Below, one piece after another: positions 12,293 through 23,490 of a stretch of 64,000 nt of DNA. Source of the DNA: Undaria pinnatifida. Taxonomy: Eukaryota > Sar > Phaeophyceae > Laminariales > Alariaceae. Made by a program: the position numbers and the translations under genes. The notes beneath the pieces were generated by a model. It saw only the letters and a list, made by a program, of their open reading frames with translations. It made no database searches and was not told the origin of the DNA. The DNA lies in NCBI GenBank assembly GCA_012845835.1, contig JABAKD010000023.1, positions 26,887,972 to 26,951,971 of the forward strand, in the 5' to 3' direction. Within the stretch, counting starts at the first letter, position 1; every line of letters starts with the position of its first letter.

Positions 12293-13250
12293 GGTGGAGC
12301 CGCCAATAAATAGGCGAGGCGGGCTCAGGATGCGATGGCCCGGAATTGGAAGCAGAAGTTTCGTGATGTAGTCCGGAACCGCTGGTAGCCGTAGTCTTCG
12401 GCAAGTAGCGTTGCTCATCGGTGGAAGGCGTCGAGTGGAGCATCCCAGTAGGGCTCGACGTCTTGGCCTCCTCGCACCCAAACCTCAAGACCATCGCTAG
12501 AAAAAGGGGATCGGGCTTGGAAAAGCGATATCGCATGTATGGGGCTGGGCGTGGGGGGTAGATTGTTGGGGGGCGGGGGCGTGGGTGGAGCTAGTGCTTT
12601 CAAAGTTGAAGCTGGACCCTTGTCCCGCAATGTGATGGCCTGGCGCTTGTAGTGCTGTATCGGTTGATCAGCGTGTAGCGTCCAGGGATTTGCGCCGTAA
12701 TGATTGTCGGCCGGCCACGCTGTTGCTGCCGGTGTCGTCGTCGTTATCGCAGCAGTTGCCCAAGGAAGAAAGGCGATCATGGCGCTTTCAACTCCAAAAA
12801 ATAGTTGCCACGGCATGTACAACGAGCGGCACTGGTTGTCGCGGGTTATTGCCGGGTGATGGCGCCGGGTGTATGGTCCGCACGTTTCCGTAAATACCTA
12901 CAGTAAAAACCAACATCCTGAAGTATGCCCATACCTGGGTTGAGCGCACCAGAGGCGTAGCGGTGTTGCTACAATGGGAGAGTGCCGCCGGCACGATGCA
13001 GACGTCAGGGAGAACGCCCGAAAGCCAGCGGAGTGGTACTCGATGGCCAGGTAGTTGACAATGATGCTCGTCGCAGGTTGTGTCCCGTATCGCAATAGGT
13101 GGTGGTTGCGAGCCACCACTTTTTGCGATTCGTGAGACAGACGCAGGCGTCGTGGGCGTCACAAATCGGGTGGTCGCGACGCTCGCGGCCACTACGGAGA
13201 GGATGGCGTCTGCGTCGTTGGGCAACCTTGCTGTCGCTGTTACAACGGTC

Positions 13251-13318
13251 AATATCGGTGATGTAGGTGGTAGGCGGAGAAGAATGGTGGTGTAGGTGGT
13301 AGTCGGAGAAGAACGGTG
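13251..13318. repeat. Short tandem repeat (GTAGGTGGTAG)
   Basis: Two copies of a ~31-bp unit, GTAGGTGGTAG plus CGGAGAAGAA and TGGTG, in the G-rich tract. Confidence 0.75.
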
Positions 13319-13880
13319 GTCTTGACCCGAAGAGTAGGTGATACGGGGGGGGTGCGTGCGGCGTTTTTGGCGGCTGGTTGCGGAGGGCGTGTGCGGCGTT
13401 TTCATGCCGTGAGTCCACGGGAGGTGGGTGCTGGGGCTTGGATCGTGTAGGGCAATACGGCAACAACGTTGGTTTGGCGACTCTGTGGCCGTTTTGACAA
13501 CTGTAGTAGCGGCGGGAGGGGGTCAATATTTCAAGGGAATAGACCGAACCGGCAGATTACCGCAGACAGACGGCCCAACGATGCCGACATGAGTCGTAGA
13601 TGGGTAGGTACGACGTGACCAGTAACCGAAAAATATTATACCGCAGACAGGGGTGTCTTTGGGTGCCGCCCGTTCGAGACCGTGGGCGCGCCGGATGCAG
13701 TTGTGAACAAGTACCAGCAAACAAAAGCAGGGGCGATTGGGCGCAGGGGGTTAAGCGCGGTGATGGGCGGGCGAAAAACTGTTGTGGTGATAGACGCGGC
13801 CGCGTGGGGTGGACGGCTTTGAGAGCCGGGGATGGGAATGTGAGCAGCAACGTGTCGGTTGGGACGGTTATCGTGGCTCA

Positions 13881-13910
13881 AATGGGGGGGGTGGGGGGGG
13901 TGTGGGGGGT
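13881..13910 (+). other. G-run cluster, potential G-quadruplex
   Basis: Runs of eight, eight and six G separated by one to three bases (GGGGGGGGTGGGGGGGG, then GTGTGGGGGG). On the plus strand this can fold as a G-quadruplex. No function is implied. Confidence 0.6.
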
Positions 13911-14600
13911 GCAAGGACGGTCAAACTCGAGTACACTAGTTGGTGGGGCACAAAGAGCTGTAGTCGCGGTGGCATAACATTCGGTAACCACCGCGGCACT
14001 GGCCAAATGGATGCCGTCGCGGCGATACACTCTGTGGTAGTCGTCGCTGTACTTGCGGCGTTGTTGCAATCCCCCACGGAAAAAAATAACCTCTTGCCCT
14101 CAGGCACTAAAACAAAATCGCAGTAGCATAAGGGCGTCTCTCGTAGAGGGATCCGTCCTCCTAATCTCGGCGTGTAAGGTGGCCGTACCAAAAGTCGAGG
14201 GATCCGGTTTGACTGAAGTCGGTCGGGGTCAGTGGCGGCGGTGGGAATGCCATTAACGACCCCGGCCGCAAAAATGCGCTCCGGTCATTATTTCGACTTT
14301 ATTGAACAGAATGACAAGGTCCTTCACCGTAACTGTACCACCCATGGCTACAGCAGGAGAAAAACGCGAAGCTCACTGTTCATGGCGAGGGTTAAGGGGT
14401 TGGGTCCTGGTTGGTGCGGGATTTTCCGCGAAGGTTGGGGGGGGGGTCCATGTTGGTCCGGAATGGATAGGGAAGGTATCGCACGCACCGGAGTAGAGAA
14501 GTAGGATGCAGTACAAGTAGTTTTCGAACGTCACCACGACGACCGGAAGGTGATGGACGATTGTTGATATTCCCGGGGGAGGAGCGTGGTGCTCGGGAGA

Positions 14601-15680
14601 TGGTTGGAACCACCGAGTTATACAGTCGAAACCAAAACGAAATCAGACCTTACAACACGTAAAGTATGTGTACCTCTTGCACCCGTCGATAGCTATATTT
14701 GTGGTTTTCCGAAACAAAAATCCGGACCTAAAAATGACATGGTACTTCAGGGGTGCACTGTATTAAAAATACCGGGGGGCTCCGTGTAACACGCGTAATA
14801 TACTCGTGAAAAAGTGAGATAGATGGCGGTCGAAGCGCGACGCACTCGGAGTGTGCTTTTACTCGACAGTATTTTTGCTCAAGAACGATCCTAATACAGT
14901 TGGGTCATTCCAACGCTGCATGAGGTCGGGGGTGTGTAACAGAAAAAACGGAAGCCTCATAAAAATAGCTCAACTCGCGTGGGGTACAAAGCGTATTGAC
15001 GAGACTCGTGGCACGTTGAGTCTTCATCCTCACAGAGGTTTTTAAAATAGAACACAGTGCACCGAGAGAGGATTTTATAAAATACTACCGATATAATGTT
15101 TGGGATGCTCAACGTGTAATACCGTCTTTCGCGCATTCTGGGGTTGAAATCCCTACAAAAAAATAATGCACCGTGACAAAGCACAATTATTGTCAATTGC
15201 GTAAGTCAGCCTTATTTGCAGCGCGTGTTGATGCTCGTGACAAGGCGATCGTGGTTGCATGACCATTTTTGATCGTATTTTGTACGACGCGATGCGCGCC
15301 AGCATGATGAAGACAACACGTGCATCATAGATAGCTGTACTTTTGTGATACTTCGGCACGAACAACAAAAACAAAAACACAGGGGGCGCGTCAGAGTTAA
15401 TTGAGACATGCCAAACAAGTGTCAATATGGCAGAGAAACGGAGGGGGGCATTTCCCGTGGTTGCTCGCAAAGTTATTGTCAAGCAACTAACAGCAGAAAT
15501 AATTGCCTTCAAACTAAATAAAAAGTAAAAAAAAGAAACAGTTGTTGACTTTCAAGCTTGCCCAGCAACGTTACAATTTTGAGCAGAATAGACCCTGCGT
15601 TATCGTAAAATTGAAGCGGAAAATGTGTTGACATTTGTGCATCATCTACCCTATATCACCAGAAACGGGGAAAAGTAAAC
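14601..15680. other. No gene seen
   Basis: AT-richer stretch after the purine-biased tract. Only short accidental frames are present and I noticed no repeat partner in the window. Confidence 0.4.
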
Positions 15681-16350
15681 TCGATCGCGTGACAAAATGT
15701 GGGCAAATCTGAGCAGCGTCTACTCCACTTCATCATACGCGATGCGGCAGATGCGAGGGAACTTTGATGCTTTTTTTTTTTTTTAATTGGTACCGTAGAG
15801 CCTGCTTTTGTTGTGGTGTAAAAGCTGGCCGAACGCGGGGGGGGGGGAAATAATCCAACATTAGACAGGGTAGAGCTCGGGCACGACGGATAGACTGGCA
15901 AAATGCTCTTACAGCAGAAGCATATGGGCATGATAGAGCCCATATATGGCTTAAAACTGGTAAAAGGCGCGGTTACTGCCGCATTTCGGACGATGTGAGC
16001 AGCATAAGGGGCCGTGCGTGAGACAAAACCGACGGAATTCACTCGTATGACGCTAGTATCCTGACAAATTAAGGCAGCATAAAGCCTGTGTATGACAGGA
16101 GGCTGGCGAGATACACGTGCTACAGAAGTATTTTGTCAAATTTAAACAGCGTAGATACGATGCAATGGCCAAAACGTACGAAGTGTACGCTAAACAGCAG
16201 CATGGTGACAAATGGCAACATAGAGCCCTGTATGTCATAAGCTAGTAAGAATTGCACACTGGACAACTGTAATTTCGCCATAGCAGTTCAGGGCCCGTGT
16301 ATGTCTTATAACTGGAGAGATGGTACGTGCGACACGACCAGTGTATAAAA
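15680..16350. repeat. Degenerate ~110-bp tandem repeat
   Basis: About five diverged units share GACAAAT, a (CA)GCATA block, AGCC followed by a TGTATG-like word, and CTGG. They occur near 15690, 15930, 16060, 16210 and 16290. Homopolymer T and G runs interrupt the array near 15770 and 15838. Confidence 0.55.
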
Positions 16351-17575
16351 ACAAAACGAAAGTTTGCACAAAAAACAGTACAAGTAGTAATTCCCCAAGA
16401 CAAATTTTAGCAGCAGTTACTCGTACGTGCTTGTTAACCAAGCAAGAAACAAGCAAACACTAATAACAATACAAACAAGGGAAATGCATCAAAACAAAAA
16501 AACAAACGGGGGGCAAGCCAAAGCGACCCTGGGATGGCGGTGGAAACGGGGTGCTACTTAAAGTATCAGGACAAGACACAACCGTGCATACAGGCCTGAA
16601 ACCCTGGGAGTCAGACTCGGTACAACACCATACCTGGTGGGGAGGTAGGTATGCTACATGACTATGAGGGTGTGCCACGCCCGTAAGGTACGTGTCAACC
16701 CATACGTGTGTACGTGCCACTGCTGTGCTGTGTACGAGGTACGCAAATTGTCTATGAGCCGCTGTCTCACCAAAAGTACGCAAGCAAAAATATTACTAAT
16801 ACGTCGTACCCGATGCCAATCACACGCCGTATAAATGACACCACCGGCTAAGTATGCGGGCAGAAAAAGAGAAGGAAAAAAAAACACGAATTTCGAAAAG
16901 TGGGCGGGGTACCTCCCTGGCACCTTGTGTCTATCTCCTGTAAATGAGGGCCTACACCTCAATCAGTGGAGGACACAATAGAGAGCTCTCCTTTTGTTAC
17001 GTGGTCCTTGTGGAGTCACAGGGATTAGGTCGTTATTGTACGTACAAGTGTGTTTTGGGGATGGTATAGCGCTTTTGGGGTGACGGACGTACTACTGCAG
17101 CAGGAGTACGGTGACACGAAAACGTCAAGAGATATCCCGTACCGGAGGACTTGTATGTACTGACGATGTACTACACGCTTGGTGCGAAGCAAAACAAAGG
17201 AGATCGTTTGTGGCACAATACCGGTGCAATACCGGTGCTATACCTACCTACGAGGGGGGGGGGGGGACGAGAGGGAGAAGAGACGATTGCCTACAGCAAT
17301 CAACTGCTTGTGCTCGAGTCTATACTATATGACCTATCTATGTGCTGCCAGGCGCAGCTCGTACGTGGTTGGCACACAGAGGTTCGATATAAAAAGGGAG
17401 GCAAAAAAAAAGACAGCGAATACAAAAAACAAAACAAAAAATGATATAGACTATATCCTGTATCTCGCCATATAGGTGGTGGCTCACATTATAAGATAAT
17501 AAGAAACCGAGAAGAGGCGGGGCTGTCGTTCCAAGCTTGAAGCTCACACATCGTTAATTCAGCGACGACGTCATT

Positions 17576-18083
17576 TGTGAGGAGTCGTGTTACCGGAAGG
17601 TGGGAGGGAAAGGACGCAGGGGCATCACCTTCGCTTGGAGACAGCACCGGTTCTTCTTTATAGATTTCTCATTATTGGCGTTGAGCTATGAGAAGCTCGA
17701 GAAGACAAAAAAGTAGAAGGGGGAGGAGGAAGAGCAGTGAGAGCATGGGGGTGGGGTGAAGATCACAGAGTTCGCTTCGCCCCAGCATTGCTGCTGTGCT
17801 CTTTTCTGGACCTTTACCTATGAAACGTACAAGGAACGTTCTCCTGGATGTTCTACGTTCCCATGAGCGCTTAACGCGCTTACTTATTATATCTATCTTG
17901 TCCAGAGGAGAAAAACGTTCCATTACCGAGAACGCTCTTGTGGTATAAGCTAGATAGATTCTACGGGTTGTCCGCTCCACTAAGAATATTGCGTTTAAGA
18001 GAACCTTCTTGTGGTCCAATATACCATGACCCCGTGAGCTATCTTGCCGAATCTATTGCCAGCTATACTGACACTCTATTACA
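17576..18083. repeat. LTR-like direct repeat, right copy
   Basis: Partner of 3467-3969, same orientation, starting TGTGAGGA and ending CTATTACA. Immediately outside it (18097) comes a GC-rich hairpin repeat that also occurs at four other places, so the right flank is itself repetitive. Confidence 0.8.
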
Positions 18084-18096
18084 TACTAAGTATATG

Positions 18097-18144
18097 CAAG
18101 CGCTCCGCTCCGCGGGCGGCTGACGCCGCCCGCTACGCTCGCGC
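18097..18144. repeat. GC-rich hairpin repeat, copy 1
   Basis: CTCCGCGGGCGGC, a short TGAC loop and GCCGCCCGC followed by TACGCTCGCG. The stem GCGGGCGGC/GCCGCCCGC is perfect. Related copies are at 18557, 44472, 56814 and 56992. Confidence 0.85.
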
Positions 18145-19160
18145 AAGGCAAGAAAGAATGCAATTAAAAACATGTAAAGGGGGCAGAAAGAAGAGGCCCG
18201 TGATTTCGTGCGAACAGCGATTTGATAATGCCAAGAGCTGCTTAGAGCAAATTGCCCTGTTGTGCTCAGTGTGCTGTGTGCTTTTGGTACCGGTGTTACG
18301 TTCTGATCGGCAGTACGGGGGTAATTTGCGTGGGGGAAAAAACAGGGGGCCGTGAAAGATCAAATACATGTAGAAAAAGGAAAAAGAACAAAAGCAGTAC
18401 ACAACAACACGTATAATACCCGGTACTGCTTTATGTTCGAAAGAAAGCACGCAGCGCAGCATGACACAGCACCGCAGCGAAGACAGGGCACCGCACCGCA
18501 CGGCTCCGCACGGCGCTACGCTGCGCTGCTGGGCTACATATATATATATATATATACAAGGGCTTCGCTCGCGGGCGGCTGGACGCCGCCCGCTACGCTC
18601 GCGGAAGGAGGAATGGACATTCAGTAGAAAGGCGGAAAAGAAGCACAAATGGCGCAACTGGCGACTTGAAAATGCCAAGAGGTCCATATATAGTACAACG
18701 GTAAACGATGGAGACGATTATGATTATGAGTTTGTTATTATCATCCATTCGCCCAGTCCATGATGGGCACGTCGGAGGGCTTGCTTGGCATATCCTTCCA
18801 CCTCTCAGGTAGCACCCGTATACTTATTCATAGCTCTCTCTAAGTCGATCATCAATAATAAAATATCGCAGTGCATAAACACCAGGCACGCGCTTGTCAA
18901 GGATAGAGACAGGAAAACTACAACTTATGATGTAAAGGAGCGCAGTGCCAAAAAAAACATGCTGGAAGCAGGAACTTGAACGCACACACCGCAAACATGT
19001 GAAGTACATTTGTATTCCTGAAGGACGAAGAGCACGCATTTAGGCATAGTTCTCAAAAAACGATGCTGGTATATATAAACCACAACTTAACGTTAAAATG
19101 AAGAACGTGCTGTCAACATTGCTTCCGAAGGAGCATGCAGGCTTGCTTGGACTCTTCCTC
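18145..19160. other. Repeat debris, no gene seen
   Basis: Contains GATTTGATAATGCCAAGAGC (about 18217), also found near 56930 and 57110, then a second GC-rich hairpin after a (TA)n tract at 18537-18555. I see no coding region. This is debris of the family that forms the outer edges of the 44.5-56.9 kb inverted repeat. Confidence 0.5.
18557..18604. repeat. GC-rich hairpin repeat, copy 2
   Basis: CGCGGGCGGC-TGGA-CGCCGCCCGC followed by TACGCTCGCG. It is preceded by a (TA)n tract and ACAAGGGCT, the same left neighbour as in the copies at 56814 and 56992. Confidence 0.85.
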
Positions 19161-19161
19161 C

Positions 19162-19665
19162 TCAGCGGAGGTACCCCGCACCTTGCACTCTTGTTTTTTG
19201 TCGATGATCTTGTGAATCTGTCCACAAACGTTGAAGCATAGCGGGAGGACGTCGATAAGTATGTGTAAAAAAGTATTCGTACTTCTCTCCAGCAGACGTC
19301 GTAACCATCCAAACTATTGGAGCTCCTTTCGTTGTTAGTAATTGTTGTGGTATTGTTGTACTTGCTCTTGGTACTTGGAAAAAGAGCCGCACTTCATAGA
19401 CTATATCCGCACGCAATCCCCTAGCCTTGAGCAAGAGACATGGATGTCTCGACTCGTGACACACAGGACGCAAGATAAGAGTAGAACGTATCTCGATGTC
19501 GAACGCCCTCGTGGCACCGTGGGAATGGAATGCGGGATGTATATCGAGCAAGTGGTCGCCTGCCTTCTTCAGGAGGTCACCGACCTTGATGTCGCCGGTG
19601 CACTTCGTGTTTATGTCCTTGCCAACTTGGCGGCCCTCGGCGGCTGCTTCGCAGGGCTTCTGCAA
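19162..19665 (-). CDS. Hypothetical ORF, 167 aa
   Basis: A 167-codon minus-strand frame of mixed composition, with VGDLLKKAGDHLLDIHPAF, LILRPVCHESRHPCLLLKA and DIVYEVRLFFQVPRAS. It is longer than most chance frames here and not low-complexity, so it may be an exon of an element or host gene. I do not recognise the family. No catalytic motif, signal peptide or membrane segment is obvious, and a shorter plus-strand frame (19342-19692) overlaps it. Flanks are repeats and no splice sites stand out. Alternatively it is chance. Confidence 0.3.
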   Translation of the reverse strand: MQKPCEAAAEGRQVGKDINTKCTGDIKVGDLLKKAGDHLLDIHPAFHSHGATRAFDIEIRSTLILRPVCHESRHPCLLLKARGLRADIVYEVRLFFQVPRASTTIPQQLLTTKGAPIVWMVTTSAGEKYEYFFTHTYRRPPAMLQRLWTDSQDHRQKTRVQGAGYLR

Positions 19666-20084
19666 ACGACAACAACAGATGGGAATACCTAGCGTTCAGT
19701 GAATGTTCAAAATAGTAAGGCCACGTAGCTGTCGTCGATTTCCAAAGTTTGAAAGGAAGTCGAACAATTCAACACTGTTGTAATGAAAGCGGTTGTTTAT
19801 GGGCAAAACCCTGCCTGGTACCACAACGTTGCTAACACCTATGAAACCACCACTGGGACAGGAGAGAACGGGATTCACAGTCGCAACTGGTAAGCGTAAG
19901 CCCCGGTATACTGCTATATAAGGCCTACCGGCGGAATACCGACAACGAAGGGTAAGAGACAGTACCTGCTGTATATATTGTTCGGTACTACTCTATTACT
20001 GCTGCTATCAACACTATTACGACCGACGTGTACTGCGATTCTTGAAGAGGTTGCGCACCCTGGTGCTGATGGTATCATGCTGCT

Positions 20085-20560
20085 GTGTTATTTATCACTG
20101 CATGGACCATTTTTACAACCCTGGCTGACCCCCGTGATGAGACTTGCCCGTTTTCATTGCGTCTTACATGTATAGATACCACGTAGTCGTAGTCGTACAT
20201 CCAAAACGTGTGTTTATATCACAGAACAAAGCGTCACTGCATGGACCACTTGTTCAACCCCCGCTTACCCCGATGACGGGACTGCCCCGTACTCGTAGTC
20301 GTACATACATGACGTGTGTTTAGCTGTACGTAAGAATTCGCATCACACGGCGTTACTGCATACGTCTAGACCTGAGTACATGTACAATTCCCGCTTATAC
20401 CCCGATGACGGGACTACCCCGTACACGTACTCGTACATGCAAAAAGTGTGTTTGTACGCATGAAAAAGAAATCACAGCACACAGCAGTGTCACTGCGTAG
20501 ACAACTAGTACAACATGCTTACCCCGACGACGGGACTGCCCTCCGTGACCACCAAGGCGA
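20085..20560. repeat. Tandem repeat, ~110-130 bp unit, about four copies
   Basis: Each unit has CACTGCATGGACCA or a variant, a CCCGCTTACCCC block, GATGACGGGACTGCCC and then GTAC(T)CGTA words with TGTGTTT. Units start near 20097, 20232, 20350 and 20486 and diverge progressively. Confidence 0.8.
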
Positions 20561-21039
20561 ACTTGAGTTTGTTCAGGCTACGCGTCCCCAAGCGCAGCTT
20601 CCACACCGTGTGGTAGTTCGACAACGCTGGTGTAGCACACACATGCTACAGCAAACGTTGCAGACAGGCACACAAGGTCAAACAATGTAAATTTCAATGT
20701 GCATCATTATTGGAAACAGGATTCGCTTGAGTTCACCAACACCCAAAACCACATACTCTGGTAGTCTACGATTGTGCACAACTTGCAGCACACTCAGCCA
20801 ACACTCAACGCAGCACTACTGAAAATACAGGGTGTTGACATCTGGTGTCTTACCTATGTCGCACGGCGCTGAACACACTGACAACGGAAACAAACTCTCT
20901 ACATCAGTAGTATAGTAGCTGACAGCAAACATCAACTTCCAACAACACGAAGAAATGAAACTCACGTTTCGTCAAGCTCTCAGCTCCTTCGTTAGGGACG
21001 CCGATCGAAGGTGAATCACAAGTGTCCGCGTCACACCAG

Positions 21040-21267
21040 TCACACACGAGGGTTGCCGCCGCTTCCCCAGTGCTTCTTGTTAAGATTATGAAAAGCTTGG
21101 CACGTGGAAGGGTCGTCACTCCTGCAGGTGTCGCAGACAGCGTACTGGGAACTCCTGTTTTTCCTATTTCGTGCGATGAGGAAGCCGTCACAACCCTTGC
21201 TCGGGCACGGCCAATCAGGGTTGCCAGAAGAAGCTGAGTCCCGTTCTTGCCCGACCAGCGTCCACAC
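21040..21267 (-). CDS. Small zinc-ribbon-like ORF, 75 aa
   Basis: The minus-strand frame contains DWPCPSKGCDGFLIA followed 13 residues later by YAVCDTC. Two CxxxC/CxxC knuckles with a conserved GC.GFL-like first knuckle resemble a zinc ribbon of the kind seen at protein ends or in transposon-encoded proteins. The spacing is what I see; the zinc binding is inferred. An overlapping longer frame (20904-21344) lacks these motifs and is probably the shadow. No partner domain was found nearby, so this may be a leftover exon. Confidence 0.4.
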   Translation of the reverse strand: MWTLVGQERDSASSGNPDWPCPSKGCDGFLIARNRKNRSSQYAVCDTCRSDDPSTCQAFHNLNKKHWGSGGNPRV

Positions 21268-21813
21268 GCCTGATCATGAACCTCCACCACCCCCACTGCT
21301 GTTGGCGGAGCCTCCTCCCGTACTAGCCTTGGTCCGCTTCGCAAATTTCAACTTCAAATTGTTATAGCCGATCCGGCAAATTTCAAATTCAAATTGTTTG
21401 CAGCCGTCAACGGCAATTCCCTCTCAACAGCCAGCGATTGGCCAACTTCAAATGTAAAAGTACAAAAAAGAAGTTGCTGATGAAAAAGCAAAATAAAAAT
21501 ATCAGACAGCAAGCAGTAAAAATAAGATCAGAGAATGAGAGCTAAGTAAGAATGAGACTAGGGAAAGCAAGGAAGGCAAGGAACTTCGGGACGGTTCTTT
21601 TCCCCAGCAACTAATTTTCTTTTCGGCAATTGCGGGCTGAGAAGGGCTGAGAGAGGGGAGGATATGCCGAGCGAGACCTCCGAGGGGGTCGAGGTCTAGG
21701 TATTTAAGTTTATAGCCGGACTGATCTGAGCTGGGCGTGCATTGTGATCCAAAAAGCGTAGTACCTGATGGTATGTGAAAACCTGGTGTAGTAGTACCGG
21801 TATATTGTTATAT

Positions 21814-22521
21814 GGCTTAGTTTGGGTAAAAGCTATTATTGGTTAACCTTTTTCAAGTGGTCAAACAGACTGATACCCCACTAATACCTTAACAAATGGC
21901 GTCGTCGACAGACCATGGGTTTTTTGGGTCGTGGGTTCAAATCCCACCATCCATATAATAAACTTTATCAGACTTTCCCCATGTCGAACTTGAAAAATAC
22001 TCTCCCCGGTATACCCACAGGAAATGAAACCGCTTGGATATTGACAGATCCGCCCGTATATCCGGCCGACCTGCTATTCCGCCGTTTCAGGGGGGAAGAG
22101 TGTTCTGAGGGGTATAGTTTGGGTAAGCTATTGGTTAACTGTCAAGGTTTTAGCGGGATATTAGTCCGTTTGACCACTTGCAAAAGGTTTACCGATAGCA
22201 TACCCAAACTAAGCCTTACAACAATCTTTCCCCCTGAAACGGCGGGATATCAGGTCGGCCAGACATACCGGCGGACCTGTCAATACATCCAAGCCATTTC
22301 ATTTCCTGGGTATACCGGGGAGAGTATTTTTCAAATTCGACTTGGAGAAAATCTGAAAAGTTCATTATAATATTGTGGATGGTGGGGATCGAACCCACGA
22401 CCCAAAAAAACCATGGTCTGTCGACGACGCCATTATTTGTTAAGGTAGTGGTGGCCACACGGGGTATTAGTCCGTTTGAACACTTGCAAAAGGTTAACCG
22501 GTAGCTTACCCAAACTAAGCC
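21814..22521. mobile_element. Foldback element (inverted repeat with ~50-bp centre)
   Basis: The left arm (21814-22138) is matched in reverse by the right arm (22186-22521). Outer ends are GGCTTAGTTTGGGTAA and its complement TTACCCAAACTAAGCC. Inner ends are AGTTTGGGTAAGCTATTGG and a diverged complement. Both arms contain a tRNA T-arm-like block, GTGGG-TTCAAAT-CCCAC in the left arm (21931-21947) and its slightly changed complement at about 22381-22400. The ORF spanning most of it (21915-22370) is an artefact. Another partial arm follows directly at 22530-22583, so units have been stacked. No transposase is present. Confidence 0.85.
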
Positions 22522-22584
22522 TGATAACATAACCTTTTGCAAGTGGTCAAACAGACTAATACCCCACTAATACCTTTAACAATG

Positions 22585-23490
22585 TACTATAAGCCTCAAG
22601 GTCTTCTCGTTGTTCCAATCCCGGTGTCATCGGGGAAAAAAATATATCGTCATAAAAAAAATAATAGATAAATATCAATGTGACTTTGTGGTCTTCTGGT
22701 AGATAGACTGTCCGCTTATATGCCTGGTTTTCGTTGGTTGAATCCAGGGGTCATATAAAATATATATATATCCTCATAAAATTGATATATATATGTAAAA
22801 AAATAGCGCTGGTAGATACACCACTGCTGCTGTGACATATTTTCGTCTAGTACATAGACTGTCCGCTTTTAATCCTGGTGGCCTTCGCTGGTTCGAATCC
22901 GGGTGTCATCGAAAAAAAAGTAGTCCTCATGAAAAATCGATTTTTATTTGTAAAAAAAAAATGGTAGCAATGTGACCTTGTGGTCTAGTAGATTGTCCGC
23001 TTATAAGCCTGGTTCTCGTTGATTGAATCCGGGTGCAATCGGGGAACAAAAATGATCCTCTTGAAAAAAATCGATACTTGTACAATGTATTTTACATGAA
23101 AATTGAAAAACGTCAGTTGTGAGTACGACCGATTGAATAGTTGAAACTCAACTTTGCAAGCTGCGTGGTACACCTATGTTTCGCTAATGTACAGCAGTAG
23201 TATTAATAGCACTTGCACATAAAAAAATAGTACTGGTAGATACCACTGCTGCTGTGACGTTGTGGTCTAGTAGATAGACTGTCCGTTTATAATACTGGTC
23301 TTCGCTGGTTCGAATCCGGGTGTCATCGGAAAAAAAAAATGATCCTCATGAAAATCGATACCTGGTATTTATTTATGAATTTTATTTGTAAGAAAAAATA
23401 GGTATCACTGTCACGTTGTGGTCTAGTAGATAGACTGTCCGCTTGTAAGCTTGCTCTTCGGTGGTTCGAATCTGGGTGTCATCGGAAAGT
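22585..23490 (+). repeat. Tandem array of tRNA-like units
   Basis: About six units near 22585 (partial), 22678, 22830, 22970, 23250 and 23408, at 100-280 bp intervals. Full units read TGTGAC..TTGTGGTCTAGTAG, ATAGACTGTCCGCTT and GGTTCGAATCCGGGTGTCAT. The second part is a good Pol III B-box with T-loop, and the 3' end can pair with the 5' TGTGAC as an acceptor stem. GTCT/AGAC can form a D-stem, but the linker before it is too long and I cannot make a normal anticodon stem. A-rich tails (ATCGAT..AAAAA) separate the units. This suggests tRNA-derived SINE heads or tRNA pseudogenes rather than working tRNA genes. Confidence 0.65.

Larger units (their letters stand above)
3970..14600. other. ~10.6-kb gene-free tract with purine-rich plus strand
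   Basis: No credible protein is encoded. The plus strand is persistently A/G-rich (A-dominated to about 8.3 kb, then G-dominated), so the minus strand yields long Pro/Ser/Arg-rich frames that I treat as artefacts. Parts are visibly diverged tandem blocks: GTGGGACC and TTGGACC words recur at 4449-4740, 5520-6168 is a chain of ~100-180 bp related units, and GCCTCAATAAGCACCTA occurs at 7650 and 7751. The whole tract may be an old, decayed satellite. Confidence 0.55.
3467..18083. mobile_element. Candidate large non-coding LTR-type element (LARD-like)
   Basis: Two direct repeats of about 503 bp (3467-3969) and 508 bp (17576-18083) start with TGTGA and end with TTGCA or TTACA, so they have the TG..CA ends of LTRs. 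The ~13.6 kb between them has no gag or pol. Much of it (about 4.1-14.6 kb) is purine-rich on the plus strand and built of diverged tandem blocks. This is the layout of a large retrotransposon derivative (LARD). Against it: no matching 5-bp target duplication is visible, and neither a tRNA-type primer site nor a polypurine tract is convincing at the inner borders. Two dispersed copies of another repeat family 14 kb apart would look the same. The orientation is unknown. Confidence 0.45.

Noticed and set aside
8800-13850. Many 100-200 aa minus-strand frames rich in Pro, Ser, Thr and Arg
   Set aside because: They follow from the G-rich plus strand, overlap one another in several frames and show no domain.
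18540-18763. Short plus-strand protein after (TA)n
   Set aside because: It runs through a microsatellite and the GC-rich hairpin repeat.
21915-22370. 151-aa protein
   Set aside because: The frame crosses both arms of the foldback inverted repeat, so each half is the reverse complement of the other.
22585-23490. Functional tRNA genes
   Set aside because: B-box and acceptor-like pairing are good, but D-arm spacing is wrong and no normal anticodon stem forms.
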